Below are positions 17,203 through 25,731 of a DNA stretch of 44,881 nt, one piece after another; positions within the stretch are counted from its first letter, which is position 1, and each line of letters starts with the position of its first letter. Source of the DNA: Fidelibacterota bacterium (GTDB lineage: Bacteria; Fidelibacterota; Marinisomatia; Marinisomatales; SCKK01); NCBI GenBank assembly GCA_022562455.1, contig JADFPG010000003.1, forward strand, positions 1 through 44,881, in the 5' to 3' direction. The position numbers were made by a program, and so were the translations under genes. The notes below the pieces were generated by a model. That model was not told where the DNA came from. It saw nothing but the letters and a program-made list of their open reading frames with translations, and did no database searches.

Positions 17203-17509
17203 CCCTTTTTTCTATGTGGTATAGTTTAACTCTAATTGAAGGATTTTCCACCGAAATACCTGTTCGACAATTAAATTCCCATCCATGCCAGGGGCAGATC
17301 ACATTTTCACCCTCTATCTCGCCAAATCCCAGAGATCCTCCACGGTGGGGGCAGGTGTTGTCCATAGCAAGATATTCCCCATCAATATTGAATAGAGCTA
17401 TGGGGTGATCATCAATAAAAATCACTTTGCCCGTCCCAAGTTCTAATTCATCCCGTCTGGCAACCCGCCTAAGAGTAACAGATGCTGATATCCCCGTGAT
17501 CGCTTCCAT
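17171..17509 (-). CDS. Rieske 2Fe-2S ferredoxin
   Basis: This 112-residue small Rieske protein carries both cluster-binding boxes, CPHRGGSLGFG (residues about 53-63) and CPWHGWEFN (about 73-81), giving the two Cys and two His ligands. There is no membrane anchor and no attached oxygenase catalytic domain, so it is a soluble electron carrier of the nitrite-reductase-small-subunit or dioxygenase-ferredoxin type. IDDHPIALFNIDGEYLAMD is the usual strand region before the first box. It overlaps the LON-domain gene by 32 bases. Its electron partner is not evident from the neighbours. Confidence 0.93.
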   Translation of the reverse strand: MEAITGISASVTLRRVARRDELELGTGKVIFIDDHPIALFNIDGEYLAMDNTCPHRGGSLGFGEIEGENVICPWHGWEFNCRTGISVENPSIRVKLYHIEKRDDGIYIKWLG

Positions 17510-17564
17510 CTTTACATCCGCACCTATTCGGATAATCCCTTTTTAAAATTTCGTTCTGAGGTGT

Positions 17565-17741
17565 TTAATCAACCGCTTCCGACGGTTCCACAATGAGTGC
17601 CAGCACCTCGTGAACCAGTCTTTCGATACCATCTGCAGCTTCAGATATTCTGTTTGCCAGCATGTATGCGGGTGTAGACACCACTTTATTTTCCTTGTCC
17701 ACCACAAATTCTCTAACCGAACAGGAAATGTGATTTGTTTC
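17565..17741 (-). pseudogene. elbB: elbB remnant (isoprenoid biosynthesis glyoxalase, C-terminal end only)
   Basis: Reading the minus strand from 17741 to the TAA at 17565-17567 gives 58 residues that include HISCSVREFVVDKENKVV, STPAYMLANRISEAADGIER and LVHEVLAL. From memory this closely follows the last quarter of ElbB (in E. coli approximately EHVPCPVDDIVVDEDNKIV, TTPAYMLAQ, then GIDKLVSRVL). A TAG lies immediately upstream in frame (17742-17744), and the adjoining bases are a palindrome-like repeat rather than more elbB. The rest of the roughly 220-residue protein is missing, so only the 3' end survives between sppA and the Rieske gene. The overlapping 75-residue frame in the other register is a shadow. 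Confidence 0.75.
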
Positions 17742-17793
17742 CTATCAACAGGCAAAGACTTGTCCGTCAACTGACTGATGCCTGTCCAACGAT

Positions 17794-20217
17794 TTAGTCC
17801 TCAATAAAGAATTCCCCATCCATCAAATATAAAAATTTCTCATCGTGAATCAATTTTGCCCTGTCCAAAAGTCGCGCCACTGGGATGTCATCCTCAAACA
17901 TGTCCAAGAGTGTCATCAGATCAGATTTTGACTCAACTTCAAACTGGAACTTCGGTTTTTCAACACCTGTGTGAATCTGAAGAAAATATTTATCCTTCTC
18001 AAGACCAGCCTTTTCCCGGGCAATTTCTAATGCTTTATCAAGTCCTCCTAACACATCAACCAATCCCAGCTCTTTCGCATCCACACCTGTCCAAATTCTC
18101 CCCTGAGCAACCTTGTCTACTTCATCTCGGGTCATGTCTCTTCCCTCTGAAACTCGCCGGAGAAACTGTTCATAATAACTATCTACGATAGCTTGCATTC
18201 TCTCACCCTCTTCCTCTGTGAATAATCGGTGCGATCCAAACATCTCAGCGTGGGATTTTTCTTTCACCACATCCACATTGTATCCGATCTTCTCAAATAG
18301 ACCTCCCAATGAAAGCTTGCCGGACAGGACTCCTATGGAGCCGGTGATACAATTAGAATCTGCCACAATAGTATCGGCAGCACAAGAAATGTAGTAACCC
18401 CCTGATGCTGCCACATTCCCCATGGAAATGATAAACGGTTTACGGTTTTCTTGATCGGAAGAATCGGGATGGGTGGTTCGATGGACTTCGCGCCAGATAT
18501 CTTCGGATGCAAGAATAGATCCACCGGGACTGTTTACCCTCATGACGATGGCTTTTACCGATTTATCTTCACGGGCTTTACGGATGGCTTTTGCTGTGGT
18601 CTCTGAGCCAATAATCTTATCCCCACCAAATAGTGAAGGGACACTTTTCCCGGGGACAATTGGTCCCTCCGCATAAATTAATGCAATCTTTGAAGCTGCA
18701 AATGATTCCCAGTCGTATTCCCACAAGCCCGGCAGTTTACGCGCTTTCACAATCTTTGCCTCATCTCCCGCTATTGCCTTTATTTTTTTCTCAATCTGGT
18801 CAGGATGATATATCCCATCTATCAAGCCGGCTTTGAGCGCCATCTCAGGGGTGAATAAGGCTGTGGCATAAATTTCTTCCAACTGTGCTTCAGTGAATCC
18901 TCTCCCCTTTCGGATCATTTGAGAAAAGGTCGCCTGAAAATCTGCGAGCACCGCTTCATAAGCTTCCCGACTTGTTTCTGTAAGTTTTTCTTCCGTAAAT
19001 GTTTCCGCAGCAGTCTTATAATCGCCTCTGCGATAGATTTGTGCTCCTATCCCAATCTTGTCGAATAAGTTTTTAAAGAATCCTACGGTAAATGCCACAC
19101 CGTCCACGTTGATAAAACCCCCACTGTTCAAAAAAATCGAATCAGCGACACAGGCAAAAACATATTGACTCTCCCCCGTCGAATTGATAAAAGCCAAGAT
19201 TTTCTTCCCCTTTTTCTTAAACCGCTGTAGAGCCTGAGTAACCTCTTCCATTATGCCAAGTCCGGAGACATAATTATCCGGTTTTAGGATGATGCCATCC
19301 ACGTCGGTTCGTTCAGCCATTTCATCGATATCATCTATCAATTCTTTTAGCGTGATGGTTTTGGGACCGAAAAATGCTCGTGGTGTGGGGGAATCCGTAA
19401 TTCGGCGTTCAAAGGAAAGTACAATATAAGTGGGCGCCTTCTTTTCAAATAAGACTCTCCGAATTTCTTTAGAAACTTGAATACCAAAGAGGCTATTCGT
19501 GTAATCCCCATTTTCATCCATGTTGTGAAATGATTCAACGCTAACGGTCCCCAAACCGACGCTAAGACCCAATTGAATTCCTTCCGTCTGAGTATCATAG
19601 TTAGCAAACAGTTTCAATCCATCCATAAGTTCAGTTTGAATTTGAATACGTCCACCCAGGTCTGTATTGTTTTTGAACGATTGTGCCTCAAATAATATAA
19701 GATGGTCATAAGCGAACGTGACTCGATTACCTAATAGCCTAACAGCCAATCCAATATTTACCAGTTGATCTTTCCTCAGACCTCCTCGCTGCCGAGACCA
19801 CAGGTTTTTCCAGTTCAATCCGGCGGAAAGCCAGGGGTAACCACGATACAGTAGTCCTATGTCTACCGCTTCATATCCATCGGTAGAAAAGTGGGAAGTT
19901 GACCCCATATAGAACCCCTTCCCCAAATGTTCTCCACTTCCCAGATGGAGAAGATCGATTCCATTCTCCAAATGAGTAAACCCAAAGCCTGATCTTTTCA
20001 TCTGCATGAATACAGAAAAATCATTCTGTACGGAATCGAGTTTGGAGAAATTCAACGGCTTTAAAAGATACATATTGAAATCCCGTGATATTCCCAAACC
20101 TCCGGGATTATTAGCCAAGCTGATTCCATCATCGGTGGTAGCAGTTGAGTAGATGGGAGCAAATTGACCAAAAACAACTCCGAATGAAATAAGTAATATT
20201 GTCATGATTTTCTTCAT
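17794..20217 (-). CDS. sppA: SppA-type signal peptide peptidase with N-terminal outer-membrane-like domain
   Basis: This 807-residue protein combines two parts. Residues 1-17 are a signal peptide (MKKIMTILLISFGVVFG). Residues about 20-265 contain LANNPGGLGISRDFNMYL and many alternating aromatic/Gly strands, like PorV/UPF0164-type barrels. Residues about 275-790 are a tandem S49 peptidase (SppA 67K type). The Lys of the dyad is in RRGDYKTAAETF (about 400) and the nucleophile Ser in GNVAASGGYYISC (about 604), with MRVNSPGGSILAS and TGSIGVLSGK also conserved. Classical SppA is about 600 residues with only a membrane anchor, so the extra 260-residue domain is unusual. The start overlaps the queG stop by 4 bases (ATGA). 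Confidence 0.88.
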   Translation of the reverse strand: MKKIMTILLISFGVVFGQFAPIYSTATTDDGISLANNPGGLGISRDFNMYLLKPLNFSKLDSVQNDFSVFMQMKRSGFGFTHLENGIDLLHLGSGEHLGKGFYMGSTSHFSTDGYEAVDIGLLYRGYPWLSAGLNWKNLWSRQRGGLRKDQLVNIGLAVRLLGNRVTFAYDHLILFEAQSFKNNTDLGGRIQIQTELMDGLKLFANYDTQTEGIQLGLSVGLGTVSVESFHNMDENGDYTNSLFGIQVSKEIRRVLFEKKAPTYIVLSFERRITDSPTPRAFFGPKTITLKELIDDIDEMAERTDVDGIILKPDNYVSGLGIMEEVTQALQRFKKKGKKILAFINSTGESQYVFACVADSIFLNSGGFINVDGVAFTVGFFKNLFDKIGIGAQIYRRGDYKTAAETFTEEKLTETSREAYEAVLADFQATFSQMIRKGRGFTEAQLEEIYATALFTPEMALKAGLIDGIYHPDQIEKKIKAIAGDEAKIVKARKLPGLWEYDWESFAASKIALIYAEGPIVPGKSVPSLFGGDKIIGSETTAKAIRKAREDKSVKAIVMRVNSPGGSILASEDIWREVHRTTHPDSSDQENRKPFIISMGNVAASGGYYISCAADTIVADSNCITGSIGVLSGKLSLGGLFEKIGYNVDVVKEKSHAEMFGSHRLFTEEEGERMQAIVDSYYEQFLRRVSEGRDMTRDEVDKVAQGRIWTGVDAKELGLVDVLGGLDKALEIAREKAGLEKDKYFLQIHTGVEKPKFQFEVESKSDLMTLLDMFEDDIPVARLLDRAKLIHDEKFLYLMDGEFFIED

Positions 20218-21164
20218 AATATTCCCTTTCTGCTCAATAAATTGGCGTTTATATTTCGCTTTATCCCTTCAAATTTAGCCCGTTTTATGGCACTCTTCCT
20301 AAAAATTCGTTTGTATTCTTCCTCAGTTAAAGATTCCCATTCATCAACAGTCTTTTTTACAATGTTACTTCTGGGAGAAAAGGCTATTTCCTCACTTTTC
20401 TGTCCGAATTTTATATTCCATGGACATACCTCCTGACAGATATCACACCCGTACATCCAACCGTGCAACTGGTTAGCCATTTCCTCAGGGAGTTCTCCCC
20501 GGTGCTCGATGGTCAGGTATGAGATACAGCGATTGGCATCCAATACATATTCATCCCCAATGGCATCCGTGGGACAGGCTTCCATACAGGCGGTGCAGCT
20601 TCCGCACAAGTCCTCCTCGAAGGGTGAGTCATATTCCAGATCACAATCGAGAATAAGTTCCCCCAAAAACAGCCACGACCCATAATCCCGGGAAATCAAG
20701 TTGGTATGTTTCCCGATCCACCCAAGCCCTCCCCTTTGTGCCCAAACTTTCTCCATAACAGGCGAAGTATCTACACAAGCAATCCCTTTAACACCAGGAT
20801 AGCGTTCTTGAATATCTTTCAATAGTTGAATTAGGCGTTTTTTCAAAACCGTATGATAGTCATCACCCCAGGCATAGTTGGATATTTTTAGCTTTTCTTT
20901 TGCGGTACCGTGAAAATAATTCATGGCGACAGAAACAACCGATTTGGCTTCCGGGAAATATTGATGAACATCCCTTCGTTCATTTACCCGGGATAGCATC
21001 CAATTCATCGTCGCATGGTAACCACGATCAAGCCACTGTCGGAGGTGGACGCCTTCCTCATCCAATGGACCAGCAGGGGCAATCCCAACCCTGTCAAATC
21101 CTAACTTGAGAGCCTTTTTCTTGATGAAGTGGGTGAGAGATTGGATTTTTTCAATGTTACTCAT
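20214..21164 (-). CDS. queG: Epoxyqueuosine reductase QueG
   Basis: This 316-residue cobalamin- and iron-sulphur-dependent enzyme performs the last step of queuosine synthesis in tRNA, reducing epoxyqueuosine. Visible features are VDTSPVMEKVWAQRGGLGW and IGKHTNLIS (about residues 130-155, active-site region), the first 4Fe-4S motif CGSCTACMEACPTDAI (about 190-205), the second cluster motif CDICQEVCPWN (about 238-248), and RCISYLTIEHRG between them. Length is normal for forms lacking the C-terminal HEAT repeat. It overlaps sppA by 4 bases and seems to lead that transcript. Confidence 0.94.
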   Translation of the reverse strand: MSNIEKIQSLTHFIKKKALKLGFDRVGIAPAGPLDEEGVHLRQWLDRGYHATMNWMLSRVNERRDVHQYFPEAKSVVSVAMNYFHGTAKEKLKISNYAWGDDYHTVLKKRLIQLLKDIQERYPGVKGIACVDTSPVMEKVWAQRGGLGWIGKHTNLISRDYGSWLFLGELILDCDLEYDSPFEEDLCGSCTACMEACPTDAIGDEYVLDANRCISYLTIEHRGELPEEMANQLHGWMYGCDICQEVCPWNIKFGQKSEEIAFSPRSNIVKKTVDEWESLTEEEYKRIFRKSAIKRAKFEGIKRNINANLLSRKGIL

Positions 21165-21288
21165 TTAATTAGAAATTAGTTACAATGATATGATACTACT
21201 GTTTACATATTGGAAGTGTAATCTCTAATCTATATAGAATTTGATGCTTAAAAATCTTATTCTTTAAATTTAGTATAAGCCTGGATAA

Positions 21289-21831
21289 TTATTTCTGGAA
21301 TAACAACTTTTCCGCCCAAAACAATCCGATTATTGTCTTCACATCGGTGATCTTGCCAGTCTGCACCCATTCCATACATTGGGATAATTCCGTGGGAAGC
21401 AGTTCAATAAATTCATCTCCATCGGTGTTGGTCTCTGTCTTGGTGAGATTTTCCACAAGGTAGATCCACATCCGTTCATCACTGTATCCGATACATGGAT
21501 GAATTTCCGTCAATTTTGTTATCTTTCCGGCTCGATATCCCGTCTCCTCCTCAAGCTCCCGATGGACAGTCTCTTCCAGTGACTCCCCCGGATCGATCTT
21601 CCCCGCGGGCAGTTCAATTTCAACTCCTCCGATGGGGTAGCGAAATTGACGAATGAGGAGAATTTTGCCATCAGGTAGAACAGGGATCATGGCTACAGCG
21701 CCGGGATGTTTGATATACTCGCGAACAGACGATCTACCATCAGGCAGTTTAACCTCGTCACTCCAGACATCCAAAAGTCTGCCTTTGAAGATATGAGTGG
21801 AGCTAAGTTGTTTTTCTGTGAGGTCTTTCAA
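21289..21831 (-). CDS. Nudix hydrolase, ADP-ribose pyrophosphatase type
   Basis: This 180-residue enzyme should hydrolyse nucleoside diphosphate-linked compounds, most likely ADP-ribose. The Nudix box GKIDPGESLEETVHRELEEE followed by TGY is complete (GX5EX7REUXEEXGU, residues about 77-99). It is preceded by RQFRYPIGGVEIELPAG, the pattern of the NudF/ADPRase subgroup. The N-terminal strand region (FKGRLLDVWSDEVKLPDGR) is also typical. The only start near the expected position is TTG at 21831; there is no ATG between the upstream in-frame TGA and the conserved core. It begins about 45 bases after the TPR gene and may be in the same transcript. Confidence 0.92.
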   Translation of the reverse strand: MKDLTEKQLSSTHIFKGRLLDVWSDEVKLPDGRSSVREYIKHPGAVAMIPVLPDGKILLIRQFRYPIGGVEIELPAGKIDPGESLEETVHRELEEETGYRAGKITKLTEIHPCIGYSDERMWIYLVENLTKTETNTDGDEFIELLPTELSQCMEWVQTGKITDVKTIIGLFWAEKLLFQK

Positions 21832-21875
21832 CAGAAGTATAAAAGATGGTATCTTTGTTCCCTTGAATTTTCATG

Positions 21876-22631
21876 TCATAAGTCCTCTAACAGTTCTCCG
21901 ACTTCCTTTTGAAGGATGCGGTCACTTCTGGTTGTGGCTGGAATTTTCAAAGCTTGTCTAAGAGTTTCCTCTGCCCCTTTTTCGTCATCAAGCCCAATGA
22001 GTGTCTTCCCCAACCAGAGGTAATTGCGAATTTCATCCGGCACTTTTTCAATGGCTTGGCTAAAATAGTCGCGTGCTTCCTCAAAGCTCGCTTCAGGAGG
22101 TGTAGCATAAACCCAACTTGCTATTTTTCGTTCAATCCAGCTTAAATCAGACAAGGTATAGTGCCACCGCCCCATCACGTGGTAATTCCCGCCATCTTCA
22201 GGGTCCAATTCAATTGCCCGCAATGTATGTTCAGCCACCTTGTAGGAATTCTTAATTTTCTGTTCCGTTCCTTCAATCTCTCCCACGCGACCAATAAGAA
22301 TACCATACCATTTATGTGACTTCGGATGGTTGTCATCTGTCTCAAGAGCCCGTTTGGCGTACTCAAACCCGGCATAAATATTTTCCTCAATTACTGATTC
22401 ATCATCCGTATTATCGGAAAAATCAAAGTGTGCTCGTGCCAACCGCCATATTACTTCGATATTTTCAGGATCCTTTTTTTCCGCCTCCTTCAGTAAATCA
22501 AAATTCCCCTTGAAATTATCGGCATCATATTTGTCATCAGCTTTTGCTAACAGGTCTGATACACTCTGGGATAGAACAATAGACCCAAATACAATCATAA
22601 TGAAAATCATCTTGGAGTAAATCAGTCGCAT
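21876..22631 (-). CDS. Exported TPR protein (regulator-of-microtubule-dynamics-like)
   Basis: This 251-residue protein has an N-terminal signal peptide (MIFIMIVFGSIVLSQ) and then helical TPR-like pairs. Recognisable pieces are EAEKKDPENIEVIWRLARAHF, HKWYGILIGRVGEIEG, AIELDPEDGGNYHVMGRWHY, and YFSQAIEKVPDEIRNYLWLG, each quoted as a region. The order and the motif WHYxLSxLSWIERKIA match the RMD1/RMDN family of TPR proteins that also occurs in FCB bacteria. It is probably periplasmic and involved in protein contacts; no enzymatic residues are apparent. Its stop is 45 bases before the Nudix start. Confidence 0.8.
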   Translation of the reverse strand: MRLIYSKMIFIMIVFGSIVLSQSVSDLLAKADDKYDADNFKGNFDLLKEAEKKDPENIEVIWRLARAHFDFSDNTDDESVIEENIYAGFEYAKRALETDDNHPKSHKWYGILIGRVGEIEGTEQKIKNSYKVAEHTLRAIELDPEDGGNYHVMGRWHYTLSDLSWIERKIASWVYATPPEASFEEARDYFSQAIEKVPDEIRNYLWLGKTLIGLDDEKGAEETLRQALKIPATTRSDRILQKEVGELLEDL

Positions 22632-22705
22632 ATTTCCCTCAAAATCTTTAAATCACCGTCTTCAACAATGGTTTAAGATTACTACTCGATCACCGACCCA
22701 TCGAC

Positions 22706-22719
22706 CGCCGAGTTCGGCG
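22706..22719. repeat. Small perfect hairpin CGCCGA-GT-TCGGCG
   Basis: A 6-bp GC-rich stem with a two-base loop lies between the toxin-like pair and the TPR gene. There is no T-run on either side, so its action as a terminator is doubtful. Confidence 0.4.
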
Positions 22720-22765
22720 ATGAATATCAGTGTTGAACTAACTCGATTTTTCAACCGGCAGAACT

Positions 22766-22957
22766 CTATTCATTCAATACTATTCTTTTGGATAAGGACA
22801 CTTTTTTCAAGAACGTACTTAAAATCGGATTTTGCGCAATTCTTTTCTTTTGAATTCTATTTGCCTCTTCATCAGAGATATCAGCAAACTCATTATCAAT
22901 TTGTCGTTGAATGTCCCATTTCATTTTTACACAATCAAACTCTTTGAATTTTTTCAT
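22766..22957 (-). CDS. Small protein downstream of PIN gene, putative antitoxin
   Basis: This 63-residue charged protein starts MKKFKEFDCVKMKWDIQRQI and continues with FADISDEEANRIQKKRIAQN, with no membrane segment. Its ATG overlaps the PIN gene stop by 4 bases (ATGA), so it is translationally coupled to it. Small proteins with an FDCVxMK start and predicted helices are often found next to PIN-domain genes of this kind and are thought to be their partners. A DNA-binding fold is not visible, so the antitoxin role rests on gene order. The order toxin first, partner second is the reverse of most VapBC pairs. Confidence 0.65.
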   Translation of the reverse strand: MKKFKEFDCVKMKWDIQRQIDNEFADISDEEANRIQKKRIAQNPILSTFLKKVSLSKRIVLNE

Positions 22958-23397
22958 AGATCAACTACATCTCTTGGAGAATAGATATTAATGGTTCTAT
23001 AGCCATTTAACATGTTCACGGCTTGGTAGCCGCTTATCCTATCAAAATGAACAATATGCTTGAAATTCCAACTCACTACAAAATCAGCCTCTGCGACTGA
23101 AGCATATGCAACGTGTTCCGCATCAGACTTAGCTTGAGATCCGACAACTCCAGCTTCTAAGTATGCATCCCGAAGTAAACGAATTTCGTCTGCATATTCA
23201 ACTATTTCTATGGATTCTGCTGGAAGATCAACCAAAACACGTTGGACATGTTCAGGCGCTCTATCAAGTTCACGCAAAAGTATCGTAGAGATTACAAGAA
23301 TAAACCTACCGCTTTTTATGTCATCAAAAAACGCATTACTTTCCATTGCAAATTCATCATCAAAACAACCTACAAACACTGATGTATCAGCATAAAC
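22954..23397 (-). pseudogene. PIN-domain (VapC-like) ribonuclease gene with disrupted start
   Basis: The frame reads VYADTSVFVGCFDDEFAMES and on to VSWNFKHIVHFDRI and the C-terminal YSPRDVVDL. PIN nucleases need the first Asp (here in YADTS), a middle Glu (about LLRELDRAP), an Asp in the region KSDAEHVAYA, and the Asp in EADFVVSWN; all are present if translation starts before YADTS. However, the codon before VYADTS is TGA (23398-23400). The only nearby ATG (23399-23401) is out of frame by one base, giving ATGAGTTTATGC where ATGAAAGTTTATGCT (MKVYA) would be expected. The first in-frame start codon is the GTG at 23379, which loses the first catalytic Asp. A two-base deletion or an assembly error explains this. 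Confidence 0.7.
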
Positions 23398-23496
23398 TCA
23401 TAACTGCTTCATACTCTTTGTCAAATTGATGAAAGCTTATTATAATGATAAATTATGGTATTTTAATATGGGATGAATTTTCTCTATGAGACTCAC

Positions 23497-23710
23497 TTAA
23501 CCTGATTAATTCATGAGCCCATGAATTAAACACCCTCCTTGCTCGACGGCAGGCGGGCTGGCCGACACTCCCGACATGTCGGGATCGGTGTCGGGGTTAA
23601 CCCCGCCATAGGCGGCCTTCGGTGAATAATTCATCAGCAACTTTTCTCCATCTTGCATTATTTTGCGACTTACACTCCTGACAGGTTTGCTGATGAATTA
23701 TTCAGGTTAA
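23497..23710. mobile_element. MITE-like element, 22-bp terminal inverted repeats flanked by TTAA
   Basis: The left end TTAACCTGATTAATTCATGAGC (23497-23518; 20 of 22 bases match the inverted right end at 23689-23710) and the right end form terminal inverted repeats. Both outermost four bases are TTAA, which may be a target duplication or part of the repeat. Inside there is a second perfect 18-bp pair (23623-23640 with 23687-23704), a hairpin at 23508-23531, and a GC-rich core with nested palindromes (CCGACAC..GTGTCGG around TCCCGACATGTCGGGA, CGGGGTTAACCCCG, CCGCCATAGGCGG; 23562-23615). No protein is encoded. The right-hand TTAA supplies the stop codon of the neighbouring minus-strand gene. Confidence 0.55.
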
Positions 23711-24516
23711 AAATACTCTATATACGTAATCTTCAACTCCCTGTTAAAATAGTTTACATTGTCCTTGTCAAACAACAGGTTATTGAAGTCGAGCTCAATG
23801 TGAAGGTGTTCCACAAACGTCCACCGAATAGCCGCATTCAAATACCCTCCTTTATTCAGAGCTATCGTTTTTGCCGTCATATCGTTTTCATTCAGAGCTG
23901 CATTATATTCTAAAAGAAAAGACAACTCAGGATTGACTTCAATATCAAATCCCGCAAAACCGCTCACATCTTCATCCCCATCAGATTGCTCAGAAAAATT
24001 ATAATTTACTCCCAAATGAAGACCTGCGTTTCCTAAAGGTGAACGCCAATTTTTGCTGGCTACAAGGTATATCCCATACGCTTTGGTAGCATATCGTTTT
24101 AACGAGTCAGCATCATAATAGACACCAAATCCCTGTGTATCCACACCGAGAGAAATTCCAGGCATGGATTCATCTTCGTCTATTATGCGATACTTCAAAT
24201 TGACTTCGGGACGAGGATACCATTGTAAGCTATCATCCCCAATCAGGTTACTGGCGCCAAAGGAAACACCAAACATAAACCTGTCTGTTAGCCCTGCTGA
24301 AAGTCCGAAAATAAGACCCCCACTTTTTTGAATTCTTGCATCAACAGAAAAACTCCCCCGAACAAGGCCACCAGCAGTGGGAACGGTAATTAGAGTGGAA
24401 GGAGGTGGGTATTCCGTCTGCCCCCAAACGATGGTGACAAGTAAAATAATAACGATTGCCTTTCCCTTCATGACGGAGCCAATATACTTTCGGGTCAGTC
24501 TAAAATCAAGCATCAT
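23707..24516 (-). CDS. Exported beta-strand-rich outer-membrane protein (hypothetical)
   Basis: This 269-residue protein has a signal peptide (MKGKAIVIILLVTIVWGQ), then GGLVRGSFSVDARI and SAGLTDRFMFGVSFGASNLIG, alternating strands ending in an aromatic residue, typical of YjbH- or DUF2490-like barrels. The ATG at 24516 directly follows the stop of the upstream gene (TGAATGATG), suggesting coupling. The internal ATG at 24471 would begin exactly at the signal peptide and is equally plausible. The TAA stop is formed by the TTAA at the end of the repeat element, so the original C-terminus may have been replaced. The function is not known. Confidence 0.75.
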   Translation of the reverse strand: MMLDFRLTRKYIGSVMKGKAIVIILLVTIVWGQTEYPPPSTLITVPTAGGLVRGSFSVDARIQKSGGLIFGLSAGLTDRFMFGVSFGASNLIGDDSLQWYPRPEVNLKYRIIDEDESMPGISLGVDTQGFGVYYDADSLKRYATKAYGIYLVASKNWRSPLGNAGLHLGVNYNFSEQSDGDEDVSGFAGFDIEVNPELSFLLEYNAALNENDMTAKTIALNKGGYLNAAIRWTFVEHLHIELDFNNLLFDKDNVNYFNRELKITYIEYF

Positions 24517-25545
24517 TCATTTAAAATTTGGATAAATAATGGGATAAAGGATTTCACCATCTCTCCGTTCAATCTCACCTACGGTTGTTATAGGCAAGTG
24601 TAGAATCGCCTCTTCACCTTTCAGCTTAAATCGAACATAATCTTTGGTAATATCCACCAGGATAACTTTCAGCACATCCCCGTTTTTCAAATAAATTACA
24701 TCCGGAGAATCTTTTACAGTCTCCCACAAAACAATACCTGACCGATCACCAAATTCGATTCCCTCATTTTTCTGTCTTCGAATATCTTCTAAGATTTCTG
24801 AAACTTCCTCTAATACACCCCCTGTAAATTTCTTCTGATTAAAAACATCTTCTCTGTCAAACATTTTTATATCACGTCCAAATAAATCAGCGGATTCTAC
24901 TGGAAGTGTCACCCCAACATGGCTGATTTCAGTCCCCGTGGAATCATACTCAAACAGTTCATACTGATGCGTGGTTGGATGAAACACATATTGAAATAGA
25001 CGGACGGTTTCTTTCCCCGGTAAAGTTATCCATCGCTCTTCCGAAAACAGGCCGAATTGATTATATTGATATAGAATAGCTCCAAACCCTGTATTATCAA
25101 CACTGAAAAATCGATAGGCTTCAATTTCCCCACTCTCCCCAAATTCGTATTCAGTTTTGCGACCGTTGAATTCCTTTAGATTTCGATGAGGAAAAGCATA
25201 TTGGATAAATACTTTAGACATCTCCTCCTGATCATCATAAACCTCAAGTCTGAGTATATTCCCTTTCCCATCATGAAATGCCCGCTTCCACAGTGAGCCA
25301 TCTTCCGTATATTCGTATGTCTCCTCCTTCTCAATTTCCCCTGTCTTGTCGAACCACTCTTTCCATAACATTTGATCCCGTTCATTAAAAGCAACTCGGA
25401 TGTGTGCTTGATTAAATCGTTCTGTGGCAAGAAGAGTTCGACCCTTTAAAAAATCTGTATTATTCCTGTAATATTTAACATACACAGGTTCTTGTGCATA
25501 TGCCAATAATACCATAATGAATAGAGAGGTTAAATATCGATGCAT
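24517..25545 (-). CDS. Exported hypothetical protein with MORN-like repeats
   Basis: This 342-residue protein starts at the ATG at 25545 (MHRYLTSLFIMVLLAYAQ); the codon before it is a TTG in frame. After the signal peptide come repeated short strand units such as KEWFDKTGEIEKEETYEYTE, GSLWKRAFHDGKGNILRLEV and YQYNQFGLFSEERWI, like the antiparallel MORN/RHS-type repeats of exported toxin-antitoxin look-alikes. The end contains VIYLKNGDVLKVILVDITKD and FKLKGEEAILHLP, a small beta domain often found in outer-membrane assembly proteins of FCB bacteria. It is coupled to the barrel gene that follows. The function is not known. Confidence 0.75.
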   Translation of the reverse strand: MHRYLTSLFIMVLLAYAQEPVYVKYYRNNTDFLKGRTLLATERFNQAHIRVAFNERDQMLWKEWFDKTGEIEKEETYEYTEDGSLWKRAFHDGKGNILRLEVYDDQEEMSKVFIQYAFPHRNLKEFNGRKTEYEFGESGEIEAYRFFSVDNTGFGAILYQYNQFGLFSEERWITLPGKETVRLFQYVFHPTTHQYELFEYDSTGTEISHVGVTLPVESADLFGRDIKMFDREDVFNQKKFTGGVLEEVSEILEDIRRQKNEGIEFGDRSGIVLWETVKDSPDVIYLKNGDVLKVILVDITKDYVRFKLKGEEAILHLPITTVGEIERRDGEILYPIIYPNFK

Positions 25546-25731
25546 CAATGGAAATTACAAAAAAGAGGACTAACCTTCAAAGATAGAAAACTGACATTTC
25601 AGACCAACGGTTTATTGACATCACTTGTGACTATTGGTAACTTAGACTGAAGATATAAGAGATAGTCCGGGAAATAATCCTTTTTATACACAGAGCAATA
25701 TGCAGATTAAAACAAAATTACTACGCTTTGT

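Noticed and set aside
17543-17770. 75-residue minus-strand frame
   Set aside because: Out of register with the elbB remnant, which gives the recognisable protein in another frame.
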